Source: JAUCQB01 sp964586235
Lineage (GTDB): Bacteria > Planctomycetota > Phycisphaerae > UBA1845 > PWPN01
Length of the DNA: 64,000 nt
Assembly: GCA_964586235.1 (NCBI GenBank)
Contig: CAZPIO010000010.1
Span: 38,390 to 102,389 of the forward strand
Direction of reading: 5' to 3'
In this document: piece after piece, positions 8,401 through 16,567 of the stretch
How the letters are laid out: every line of letters starts with the position of its first letter
Numbering within the stretch: the stretch's first letter is position 1
Position numbers and translations under genes: made by a program
The notes under the pieces: generated by a model
Told to the model about the DNA's origin: nothing
The model's input: only the letters and a program-made list of their open reading frames with translations
The model's database searches: none

Positions 8401-8574
8401 TTACGCGGTTGCGGCCTTCTTTTCCGCGCGCTTGGCTGCTTTCTCGGCCTTCAGCTTCTCCCGGCCGACGGCGATTTCCTGCCAGATCTTGTTGGCCTCC
8501 TCTGTCTTCCCTCGGCGGCTGGCCTTGGCGGCATCTCTCAACTTGCTCTTGAAACCTTTGCTTTTTCTGGGCAT
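8401..8574 (-). CDS. Small basic protein (57 aa)
   Basis: Starts MPRKSKGFKSKLRDAAKASR and ends with a Lys/Ala-rich helix (KAAKRAEKKAATA). AGGAG lies 6 nt upstream of ATG, and that box overlaps the stop codon of the preceding frame (8583), as in a tight operon. It is highly positively charged and helical, likely nucleic-acid-binding. No named family is recognised. Confidence 0.65.
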   Translation of the reverse strand: MPRKSKGFKSKLRDAAKASRRGKTEEANKIWQEIAVGREKLKAEKAAKRAEKKAATA

Positions 8575-8582
8575 CGCAGCTC

Positions 8583-8777
8583 CTAAAAAGAATTCCAGGC
8601 GGCCGTTTTCTTGGCAGGCCGCAACTCACCTGGTTTTGACATCACCACAGTTGACGAAGGTGGATCGATGACAACCCGCGACCCGGTGACGACCTGTCGC
8701 ACCCCCGCAAGGCCATTGTACCAGATATCGGCCTTGTCGTCTCCCCGCGCCGGATCGGGACCACAAATGACCTGCAA
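8583..8777 (-). CDS. Possible hypothetical protein, TTG start (64 aa)
   Basis: A frame running into the ribosome binding site of the 8401-8574 gene. It encodes LQVICGPDPARGDDKADIW and onward. The sequence remains coding-like upstream to about 8855 (CCNGAHITFSARERG) but has no ATG or GTG, so this may be the tail of a truncated gene rather than an intact one. Its stop TAG forms part of the downstream Shine-Dalgarno. No family is recognised. Confidence 0.3.
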   Translation of the reverse strand: MQVICGPDPARGDDKADIWYNGLAGVRQVVTGSRVVIDPPSSTVVMSKPGELRPAKKTAAWNSF

Positions 8778-9022
8778 ACCTCGTTCTCGGGCAGAAAACG
8801 TGATATGAGCCCCGTTACAGCAATGCGTCGCAAGCGAACATTCGGTTTCCCAAGGTGATCACGCTCTACTTAACGATAGGCCTCCTTCGCTTTACGTGTT
8901 TGCGGAACAACTCGTTACGTGTTTTCCACACGGACCCTATGAGTCGATTGATCGTCCTAAGTAGTCCCTGATCGATCCGTTATGTAGCGTCCTGACAAAC
9001 ACCTAACCAACTGGATCTAAAT
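8778..9022. other. Region with no convincing gene
   Basis: It contains the frame extension described for 8583-8777 and an AT-richer stretch (8860-9000). No intact gene, RNA or clear terminator is seen before the long repeat that begins at 9023. Confidence 0.5.
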
Positions 9023-9736
9023 AGTTCTTTAGCCATGCCCCCTGGCCGTTCGGGGCGGCGTGATCGGCGACGGGTATGGTTCCCGAGAATTGGAGCTGCG
9101 CCAACCCGTTCTTCGAAATGCTCGGCTCGCAGGCTCCGTCGCCCCGATGCGCGATCCATCGTGGACGTGCGCAGAGTCCCAGATTGCCGCTTTCGTGGAT
9201 AACCACGATGCTCGGATCCTTCCACCTTGTAGCCCGCCAGCATCTTCACCATGGCATTGAACCAGTGGATCCGCATCTCAGGCGGCCTTGAAAGAATCCA
9301 CGGGTGCCCCGGAAACAGGTTGCCGTCTTGCCGACAGGACATCATGCCTGCGCCGAGTTGCTGCACACGGCCTTGCAGACCACCGACTTGGCCTGCTCTC
9401 GGGGCGTCGGCCCTGCTTGTTAAGCCCTCACCAAGCGGCTTTGGGCAGCACGGGACGCGGTTACGCAAGCAAGTGTTACCGCCGTAGTTTTCTGGGGAAC
9501 GCCGTTTGTTTTCCACCTTTGAGGGCGCTATGATAGGGCCGAGATTGACGCTTCCTCGTGCCTCTGATCTGTGTCGATGCAGGAACTGAGTCGAAGTCGT
9601 TGGATGACTAGATGAAGGGCAACCCGGCAGTGCCGGGAGGCTCGCTAACGAGTAAGCCGACCCGGTGGAATGCCTTCGGGCGTTCCGCGCGTCGGTTTTT
9701 GTTTTCGCGGGCACCGGGCGGCCCTGAGGGACTGCC
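9023..9736 (+). repeat. Long direct repeat copy 1 (about 0.71 kb)
   Basis: This block recurs in the same orientation at 15838-16545. The first 455 bp differ at only about two positions; the remaining 260 bp are roughly 80% identical. Frames on both strands are open over parts of it but shift against each other (for instance the minus-strand MVIHESGNLGLCARPRWIA peptide), and none looks like an intact gene. A hairpin terminator lies at the 3' end of each copy. Each copy lies upstream of a gene for a large secreted protein. It may be a non-autonomous mobile unit or a segmental duplication of a decayed gene. Confidence 0.8.
9657..9700 (+). terminator. Rho-independent terminator with TTCG loop
   Basis: Nested stem CCGAC (9657-9661) / GTCGG (9691-9695) and GGAATGCC (9667-9674) / GGCGTTCC (9679-9686) closed by a TTCG tetraloop, followed by TTTTT. 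No intact gene ends directly upstream, so it terminates whatever is transcribed across the long repeat. Confidence 0.65.
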
Positions 9737-10126
9737 GATGGAGATCGGGCACGGTATCCCTGCCATTGTTCTTGAATTCGCCGCTCTGATTGAGGGGTAC
9801 ATGAAAAAGAGGATTATAATGGACACCGAATCGCCGCATTGCGGAAAAGGCCCACTGAGACGTTCAGGTCGCCTTTTGCCCCATTCAGGCCCTAACAGTC
9901 GCCGGTTCAGTGGAAGTGTCCGCAACGCGGCAGGCGCATTCTCGAAATCCGCTGCGAAGCAGCGGGTGCATCAATGGTCAGACCTGCTCCGTTTCACTCG
10001 AAGACCGACGACATCACCCACGCAAGAAGCACAAAGGTCGAACTCATGTCGGGTTTGGGAAGCCCTCGGACGGCGGGTTTCGGCTCTCTGGTTCGTCGGC
10101 GTCAAACCCGCCAAGGAGGTGTCACA
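9737..10126. other. Leader region upstream of secreted propeller gene
   Basis: There is no supportable gene. It holds an AAAAGGC ... GCCTTTT hairpin (about 9843-9880), a possible attenuator, and at its end the strong ribosome binding site AAGGAGGTG before ATG 10127. Confidence 0.4.
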
Positions 10127-12085
10127 ATGAACCGTTGTTGTCTCATGCTTCTGGCGGCATTGCTCCTGTGCCTCGGCGCACAGTGCGCGCCAACCCAGCC
10201 GGAGGAGAACCTGCTCGCGCCCAGGCAATGGACCCAGTTGCAGTCCGACGAGCAGGGCACCGGCTTCAACGGCGTACACACCGCCCGCGCCGTACTGCCT
10301 CTGCGCAAGTGGACTGCCGGTGTCGGGGACGTGGCCTTCTCTTCGCCGGTGGTGGATCTTCAGGGCAGGATCTGGGTCGGGAACACGGCGGGCGAACTGG
10401 TCGGAATCGCTCCGAACGGGACGCTGTTCGCCCGCACCTATGTCGGCGGAACGATTGTCTCCAGCCCCGCCGTCGACGAGGACGGCAGGGTCTTCGTACT
10501 CGCCCAGTATCCCAATGGAGATTCGTTCAGGACGATTCTGCATGAGTATGATCCTGCGGCCGGCTTTGCGCCGCTCATCAATCCGCCCCAATATAAGTCA
10601 ACGGCATCGCCGAAAATCTGGGGCAACTATGTGTTCGTTCCGTCCGACAGGACGCTTCGCGTCTTTGACCGGTGGACTCTGCAGCTCGTGGATGAGCACG
10701 TCGGCTGCCCCACCGTCGTGTGCGGGTCTTTCGAGCCCCCGCTGTGGGTCGAGGCCATCGGCCATGTCACGCTGTGCCTCGGCACGGTGTTTCTCTCCGA
10801 TCTGTTCGGACTGGTTGATTGCACCGGATTCTCTATCAATGCACTGGATAGTCTGGCCATCGAGCCGTCCGTCGCCATCGTCGACAACCCCACCATAGTG
10901 GAGGACACCAACCGCCCCATCGTGCTGATGGCGACGCCGCAATGTCTGACTGCGTTCAACTTCGACCCTGTCGGATCGCCGAAGCTGCAGATCCGCTGGC
11001 AGCAGGAGCTGGTCACAATTGACTGCGATTTCGAGTTTCTTCGCGTGACCACGCCGGCCGTCCTGGACGGCGAGCAAGTAGTCGTCGGCACTGACTACGG
11101 TCAGGTGCGATCCTTCTCCATCCACGACGGCACGAACTTATGGAACTACGGGATTTCCGAAGCAGTTGAGTGCCCGCCGGTGGCCAGTCTCCGGGAAATC
11201 TATGTGGTGACCACTCACTACTTCGTCATCCTCGACAGCAACGGAAGGGAGATGTCCAAGACCCTCCTGAACGGCACCGGCGGCGGTCTTTCCCTGTCCC
11301 TGGACTACGCGTACGTCATGACCAGCGAGGGCATTCACTCGTTCAGCATTGACGACCCCTTCAACCCGACCTCGAGCTTCGACGACTCCGTTCTCGACGG
11401 CACGCATGTCGGCAAGACGGTGCCGGCGATTGACCGGGACGGCAACGTGTATCTGTCCACGCCCAACGGCGTGCTGGTCGCGTACGGTCGCGGCCCATCG
11501 TCAATTCCGTTCCTGGTTCCGCAGGTCGCCTGGATCTCGCCATCCGAGGGCCAGTCGATTCCCTACGCGGCCGGACAACCGTTACGGGTCTCACTCGCCG
11601 GCGGTGCGGCCGGATTCACCGGCCAGGTCGCGATCAGTTCCGACATCGACGGGGTCCTGTGCCAGTTCTCCGCGAGCGATGTGAACGAAGGGTCATGCGT
11701 GACCGCGGCGCCGCTGACCCTAGGCGGACACGTCCTGACAGTCTTCGCCACGGACGAGAGTGGCGGACAGCGCACCGCGCAGATCAGCGTTGATGCCGTG
11801 AACAGCGCGCCGACGGTTGCAGTCACGTCGCCGGCGAATAACGCCACTCTGTTTTCGACGATTTCGGTTTCGCTGATCGCTCAGGTTGGCGATGCTGAGG
11901 AAGATACGATCGCCAGCGAGCGGATCCTGTGGCGATCAGACATCGCCGGCGATCTGGGGACGGGCGCGAGCCTCGAAGTCATGCTCGGCAACGGTCTACA
12001 CATGCTGAGCTGTATTGCCACCGATGAAAAGGGCGCGACCACGACGGCATCGGTTGCCGTCACGGTGACGGCGCCGATTTTCTGA
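10127..12085 (+). CDS. Secreted PQQ-like beta-propeller protein with Ig-like repeats
   Basis: 652 aa, exported. Residues 1-20 are a hydrophobic signal with cysteines (MLLAALLLCLGAQC); C20 could be lipidated, though the -1 Gln is unusual. Residues of about 50-460 form PQQ-enzyme-like propeller blades (FSSPVVDLQGRIWVGN, VSSPAVDEDGRVFVLAQ, VPAIDRDGNVYLSTPNG). About 470-652 are two Ig/cadherin-like domains (VAWISPSEGQSI; APTVAVTSPANNATL ... ASVAVTVTAPIF). The start is fixed by AAGGAGGTG 5 nt before ATG. It is followed 20 bp later by the FG-GAP gene, so the two form an operon. A relic of a paralogous C-terminus occurs at 15594-15659. It is a cell-surface protein; its ligand is unknown. Confidence 0.8.
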   Translation: MNRCCLMLLAALLLCLGAQCAPTQPEENLLAPRQWTQLQSDEQGTGFNGVHTARAVLPLRKWTAGVGDVAFSSPVVDLQGRIWVGNTAGELVGIAPNGTLFARTYVGGTIVSSPAVDEDGRVFVLAQYPNGDSFRTILHEYDPAAGFAPLINPPQYKSTASPKIWGNYVFVPSDRTLRVFDRWTLQLVDEHVGCPTVVCGSFEPPLWVEAIGHVTLCLGTVFLSDLFGLVDCTGFSINALDSLAIEPSVAIVDNPTIVEDTNRPIVLMATPQCLTAFNFDPVGSPKLQIRWQQELVTIDCDFEFLRVTTPAVLDGEQVVVGTDYGQVRSFSIHDGTNLWNYGISEAVECPPVASLREIYVVTTHYFVILDSNGREMSKTLLNGTGGGLSLSLDYAYVMTSEGIHSFSIDDPFNPTSSFDDSVLDGTHVGKTVPAIDRDGNVYLSTPNGVLVAYGRGPSSIPFLVPQVAWISPSEGQSIPYAAGQPLRVSLAGGAAGFTGQVAISSDIDGVLCQFSASDVNEGSCVTAAPLTLGGHVLTVFATDESGGQRTAQISVDAVNSAPTVAVTSPANNATLFSTISVSLIAQVGDAEEDTIASERILWRSDIAGDLGTGASLEVMLGNGLHMLSCIATDEKGATTTASVAVTVTAPIF

Positions 12086-12105
12086 AAGCCAGAAAAGGGT
12101 GCAGC

Positions 12106-15100
12106 ATGAGAAGCGATAGTCGATATCTTCCTGGACTCGCGTCGGCGGTCGTGGCGCTCGCGGTTGGCCCGGTCCTGGGCCAGGGGCTGAATGTGGACCC
12201 CGACGGTCACGCAGCCCTGAACGGCAAGGGCGTCCTGGCCTGCTGGAACTTCGAGGCCGGTGCAGGCATACCCGAAGACTATGACCGTTACCCGGAGTTC
12301 CTTCCATTCCTGCACGGTTGGGACTTCCGCATCAACCTGCCGCACACGCAGTTTCAATTCGCCCGGGCAGGCCAGGGCAGTTCGCCCCCCGCGATGGTGG
12401 GCGTCGAAGAAGGCGGCACCATTGCCACGTATGGCCACGTCAACAACTCAATCTGGCTGTTCCAGACTAGCTCGCTGGATGGAAGGATCTACTGCAGGAT
12501 TCTGCCGAGCCGGCGCGACCTGAACGGCTCCACGACCGACAATGTCCGTTCGCTGGTTGCGGGCTGGTTTCCAGTGGGGTCGGGCATGGGCGAGGGCTTC
12601 GAGATCGAAAAACCGACCGTCGCGGTGGTCGGCAGACTCATCGGCGCCGCGAGGATCTACGTCGTGGCCCGAGATCGCAAGGGTGCCCTGTACATGACAT
12701 CGCACACTGTCACAGGAACGGAGACCATCGGGCTCGAGCCGCCTGTGGTCTCACCCAAGCTCGTTCAGCCCGGGATCATCGGGGGCGGGTGGGTCGAAGG
12801 CTGGACGCCGCTGGGGATCACCTCGCCGTCGCGTCCGGCCGTGTCCGAGGCGTTCAACGGCAAGCTGGCGCTTGCGTGGGTGGACGGGAACAGCGGCGGC
12901 GTCCAAGTGCAGGTCTTCACCCCCGCGACCGGCACGTGGAACCCGCCGACGCTCGTCGATGGCGGTCGAGGGCAAACCCCGCAACTCATCTGGGACGGCA
13001 CGGCACTGAATCTGCTATTTGTCGGATCGGGCAGCCCGGTCTTGCGCCACGCGTACGCGCTCTCGGACAACCCGCTGGTGTTCTCTGCCCACAGCCCGGT
13101 TTCCTCGCTTGTCGCGGTGTACCTCGACCAGTTCCACGCGATCTTCTTTAACCGGCGGCTGCACGTCGTGATCCGACAGGACGATGGCTCGGCCGCCGGG
13201 CCGGTGTTCTACACGACTTCGATGACCGACCCTGGCCGTCCGGCAACCTGGGCAATTCCATCCGAGACCGGCATCAGCACGACGACGGTGCCGCGGGTCG
13301 CGTGGCAGTATGAGAGCATCCTGACCACCGGCACGGCGGTGGACGGCAGGGTGCGGTACGCACGCAAAGACCCGAATCGGCCAGGCAACGCCCAGACCGG
13401 CGCGGCGTTCGCTGACCATTGGCTCGAGCCGGGGCAGGACATCGACCCGACGGCGCCCGGGTCCTTCTCAGGATTGGAAACGCTGACCTTCAACGGCGAT
13501 ATATACCTGGCCGCCAATGGGACGGGCAGTGGCGCGCCGACGGCGGGGCTGCACGTCGTGAATCTCAGCCGGGCGGCCATGAAGCAGTTGATCACCCAGA
13601 AGTGGGGGATGGACCTACTCTGGGGCGGCCCCGGCGGGAGCACCCTGATGGGCGCCGGGGAGTTTGCCGGCGCGGCGGAGATCCCAGCAGTCGGCGACTT
13701 CGATGGCGACGGCAGGAGCGACCTGATCAAATTCGTTCAGACGTTCACTCCCGACGGCCAGGCCCCGGTCTACATGTACCGCAATATCGACGGCGACATC
13801 ATTACCCCCCGGCTCTGGGTCCCCGTGTTCTCGCTGCCGGGCGACGTCCCCATGGTGGGTGATTTCGACGGCGACGGCACGGACGACATTGTCTCGTTCG
13901 CCCAGAAGCCCCAGTACAACTTCGACGGCGGGCTCATCGGCTCGGCACCGGTGTGGGTGGCGCTTTCGAGCGGCAGCCAGGGCGGCGTCCAGCTTTGGCA
14001 TGAGTACTTCTCACCCGTCGACGAGGTCCCGATGGTGGGCGACGTCAACGGAGACGGTAAGGACGACATCATTTCGTTCGCGCAAAAAGCTCAGTCGAAC
14101 TTCGATGGCGGGCTGATCGGCCTGGCACCGGTGTGGGTGGCCCTATCCGACGGCACCAAGTTCGGCGAAACCACCCTCTGGCACACCTACTTCTCGCTCA
14201 AGGGCGAGATCCCGATGGTGGGCGATTTCAACGGGGATGGCGTGGACGACATCGTCACCTTCACCCAGCAGTCGCAGTTCAACAGCGACGGGAGCCTGCT
14301 CGGGCATGCGCCGGTGTGGGTGTCCCTCTCAGACGGGACAAAGTTCGGCCCCAGCAGCGTCTGGCACACCTACTTCTGCCCGGCCCCGGAGGTTCCGCAG
14401 GTCGGGGACCTGAACATGGACGGCGTCGACGACATCATCACCTTCCTGGCCGACAAGAGCGGCGCGGGCACGGCCGCGAGAAACATCTACGTGGCCTTCT
14501 CGCTGGGGTACAAGTTTGACCGCAGCAGCGTGTGGCACAGTGACTTTGTCAAGAGCAGCCAGGTCCGCCGGGGACCCGGCAACCGGGTCTACAGCCCGCA
14601 GTTCGGGCACCTCAGCAACCGCACGCTCGCTAACTGGACAGGCCTGGCCGCCGATTACACGAGGCCGGTGCAGGATATCCTTGCGTTTTCCGCCGACGGC
14701 TCGGTCCAGATCGCGACAACGATGGGCAACGTGCCCTATCCATCCGGGGCACCGTGGGAGCGGTACAAATGGTTCACCGACAAGGGCGTTGGCGTGGCCC
14801 TGTTCCCGGAGTGGATCTGGGAAGGGCCGGGGCATTGCATCGCCGGAAACCATCGCTTTGCCATCCAGGGGCTTGCAGGGGTCGGCGGCGGGAACCTGAC
14901 GGTCTCGTCGGTGCGTTATGGCGGACGCTCCGGGCATGTCCTCGAGGAACTGGGCCACTCGCTGTTCGCCAACTGCTTTCGTCAGGCGAGCGATCCGTTC
15001 AACCTCTATGAGGCCATCTACGAGATACCGCCCGAACAGGGCGGGATCGGGGCAAACGCGGTGCCCGGCTGTCCGGATACCAGCGGCGGCTTCCTTTCGT

Positions 15101-15537
15101 GCAGACCTGACGCCCCCGCGGAACACTACTTCCTGCAACTGCTGTCCCGCTACCGGCTGAACCCCGAGTGGTTCCAGCAAAAGGTCGCCGATGGAACGGA
15201 CCCGGTCCTCCAGGCGCGCCTGAGCGCGCAGTATGAGTGGCTGAAGCAAAACTGGTTCGAGGGCCAGGAATTCGCGACCGGGCCATCAATGAATGCCAGT
15301 CTCGAGCAGCCTGGCGTGCCCCTGCTGCCGGCGGCCCTGCCACCGATCGCCCCGAACGACCCGGTCGACCCGGGTGGCCGGCCCGTCCCGAGTTCCGGCT
15401 GCGGCAGCGGTGCACCCCTGTTGGCGGGCGTCCCGCTCGTCCTGATGCTTGTGCGGCCGAGGGGCCGATACCGCCTGAGAACCGGACGTCGGGCACGGCG
15501 TTGCGGGCCTGGAACCGCGACGGAGGGCTCATTGTAG
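12106..15537 (+). CDS. Secreted FG-GAP/VCBS repeat protein with C-terminal sorting signal
   Basis: 1143 aa. Residues 1-25 are a signal peptide. About 30-500 are a carbohydrate-binding or propeller-like region. About 528-785 hold at least five FG-GAP/VCBS repeats with calcium loops (GDFDGDGRSD, GDFDGDGTDD, GDVNGDGKDD, GDFNGDGVDD, GDLNMDGVDD). Near 944 a stretch HVLEELGHSLF resembles a zinc-protease HELGH site in which the first His is Glu, so catalysis is doubtful. The C-terminus has SSGCGSG near 1098, a hydrophobic helix and an Arg-rich tail, like the Gly-Cys sorting signals of Myxo-CTERM/GlyGly-CTERM type. It is the second gene of an operon with 10127-12085, ended by the terminator at 15541. 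Confidence 0.82.
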   Translation: MRSDSRYLPGLASAVVALAVGPVLGQGLNVDPDGHAALNGKGVLACWNFEAGAGIPEDYDRYPEFLPFLHGWDFRINLPHTQFQFARAGQGSSPPAMVGVEEGGTIATYGHVNNSIWLFQTSSLDGRIYCRILPSRRDLNGSTTDNVRSLVAGWFPVGSGMGEGFEIEKPTVAVVGRLIGAARIYVVARDRKGALYMTSHTVTGTETIGLEPPVVSPKLVQPGIIGGGWVEGWTPLGITSPSRPAVSEAFNGKLALAWVDGNSGGVQVQVFTPATGTWNPPTLVDGGRGQTPQLIWDGTALNLLFVGSGSPVLRHAYALSDNPLVFSAHSPVSSLVAVYLDQFHAIFFNRRLHVVIRQDDGSAAGPVFYTTSMTDPGRPATWAIPSETGISTTTVPRVAWQYESILTTGTAVDGRVRYARKDPNRPGNAQTGAAFADHWLEPGQDIDPTAPGSFSGLETLTFNGDIYLAANGTGSGAPTAGLHVVNLSRAAMKQLITQKWGMDLLWGGPGGSTLMGAGEFAGAAEIPAVGDFDGDGRSDLIKFVQTFTPDGQAPVYMYRNIDGDIITPRLWVPVFSLPGDVPMVGDFDGDGTDDIVSFAQKPQYNFDGGLIGSAPVWVALSSGSQGGVQLWHEYFSPVDEVPMVGDVNGDGKDDIISFAQKAQSNFDGGLIGLAPVWVALSDGTKFGETTLWHTYFSLKGEIPMVGDFNGDGVDDIVTFTQQSQFNSDGSLLGHAPVWVSLSDGTKFGPSSVWHTYFCPAPEVPQVGDLNMDGVDDIITFLADKSGAGTAARNIYVAFSLGYKFDRSSVWHSDFVKSSQVRRGPGNRVYSPQFGHLSNRTLANWTGLAADYTRPVQDILAFSADGSVQIATTMGNVPYPSGAPWERYKWFTDKGVGVALFPEWIWEGPGHCIAGNHRFAIQGLAGVGGGNLTVSSVRYGGRSGHVLEELGHSLFANCFRQASDPFNLYEAIYEIPPEQGGIGANAVPGCPDTSGGFLSCRPDAPAEHYFLQLLSRYRLNPEWFQQKVADGTDPVLQARLSAQYEWLKQNWFEGQEFATGPSMNASLEQPGVPLLPAALPPIAPNDPVDPGGRPVPSSGCGSGAPLLAGVPLVLMLVRPRGRYRLRTGRRARRCGPGTATEGSL

Positions 15538-15540
15538 AGT

Positions 15541-15589
15541 AAGCCGACGTGGTCGAACACCCCAGGGTGTATGACCACGTCGGCTTTTT
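15541..15589 (+). terminator. Strong rho-independent terminator
   Basis: A 14-bp stem (AAGCCGACGTGGTC, 15541-15554, with GACCACGTCGGCTT, 15573-15586) closes an 18-nt loop and ends in a T run. It begins 3 bp after the stop of the FG-GAP gene. Its left arm shares GTAAGCCGAC with the terminators at 9657 and 16472. Confidence 0.9.
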
Positions 15590-15593
15590 GAAA

Positions 15594-15659
15594 GCCACTG
15601 ACAGCGATGGTCATGTGTCCACGGCGAGCATCACCGTCCGGGTTGGATGCTTGTTCTGA
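15594..15659 (+). pseudogene. C-terminal relic of an Ig-like secreted protein
   Basis: Twenty-one codons read ATDSDGHVSTASITVRVG and then stop. They match the C-terminal strand pattern of the 10127-12085 product (ATDEKGATTTASVAVTV then stop). No start or preceding domain remains. It suggests that an upstream paralog was deleted when the adjacent blocks were duplicated. Confidence 0.5.
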
Positions 15660-15837
15660 GCGGGAAACAGTACCGGCACAGAGAAGTACAAGCGGCGTGA
15701 GCGAAAGGATATGGAACGATGATCGCGGTCAGCATCGACGCCGCCGGCGCGCCGCCCGTTCAGGTCGAGAAGCACGACATCATCTGTCGCCCGCACCGCC
15801 GCTGGAACCGCCGGCCGCAGTGGACAATGGACGCAGT

Positions 15838-16545
15838 AGTTCTTTCGCCATGCCCCTTGGCCGTTCGGGGCGGCGTGATCGGCGACGGGTATGGTTCCCG
15901 AGAATTGGAGCTGCGCCAACCCGTTCTTCGAAATGCTCGGCTCGCAGGCTCCGTCGCCCCGATGCGCGATCCATCGTGGACGTGCGCAGAGTCCCAGATT
16001 GCCGCTTTCGTGGATAACCACGATGCTCGGATCCTTCCACCTTGTAGCCCGCCAGCATCTTCACCATGGCATTGAACCAGTGGATCCGCATCTCAGGCGG
16101 CCTTGAAAGAATCCACGGGTGCCCCGGAAACAGGTTGCCGTCTTGCCGACAGGACATCATGCCTGCGCCGAGTTGCTGCACACGGCCTTGCAGACCACCG
16201 ACTTGGCCTGCTCTCGGGGCGTCGGCCCTGCTTGTTAAGCCCTCACCAAGCGGCTTTGGGCAGCACGGGACGCGGTTACGCAAGCAAGTGTTACCGCCGG
16301 AGTCTTTTTGGGAACGCCGTTCGTTTTCCACCTTTGAGGGCCCTAGGATACGGCTGAGAATGATGCTTGCTCGTGCCTTCGATCTGTGTTAGTGCAGCAA
16401 GTGAGTCGAGGTCGTCGGATGACTGGATGAAGGGCAACCCGGCGGTGCCGGGGGACTCGTTAACGAGTAAGCCGACGCGATGGAATGCCTCGGGGCGTTC
16501 CGCGCGTCGGTTTTGTTTTCGTTGGCGCTGGGCGGCCCTGAGGGC
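15838..16545 (+). repeat. Long direct repeat copy 2 (about 0.71 kb)
   Basis: Second copy of the block at 9023-9736, in the same orientation. It is near-identical over 15838-16292 and about 80% over the rest. The 180 bp before it (15660-15837) carry no supportable gene. The copy ends 22 bp before the start of the large repeat protein gene at 16568. Confidence 0.8.
16472..16518 (+). terminator. Rho-independent terminator in repeat copy 2
   Basis: CCGAC (16472-16476) pairs with GTCGG (16506-16510) around a GGAATGCC/GGGCGTTCC inner stem, followed by TTTTGTTTT. It is the counterpart of 9657-9700 with compensating and neutral changes. It would insulate the downstream secreted-protein operon from readthrough. 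Confidence 0.6.
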
Positions 16546-16567
16546 GCAAGAAGAGAATTGAGGTTCG

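Noticed and set aside
8980..9714. A 244-codon minus-strand frame across the long repeat as a transposase
   Set aside because: The frame is Arg/Pro/Ser-rich without catalytic motifs, and the more protein-like peptide is in a different frame; no terminal inverted repeats were found at the block ends.
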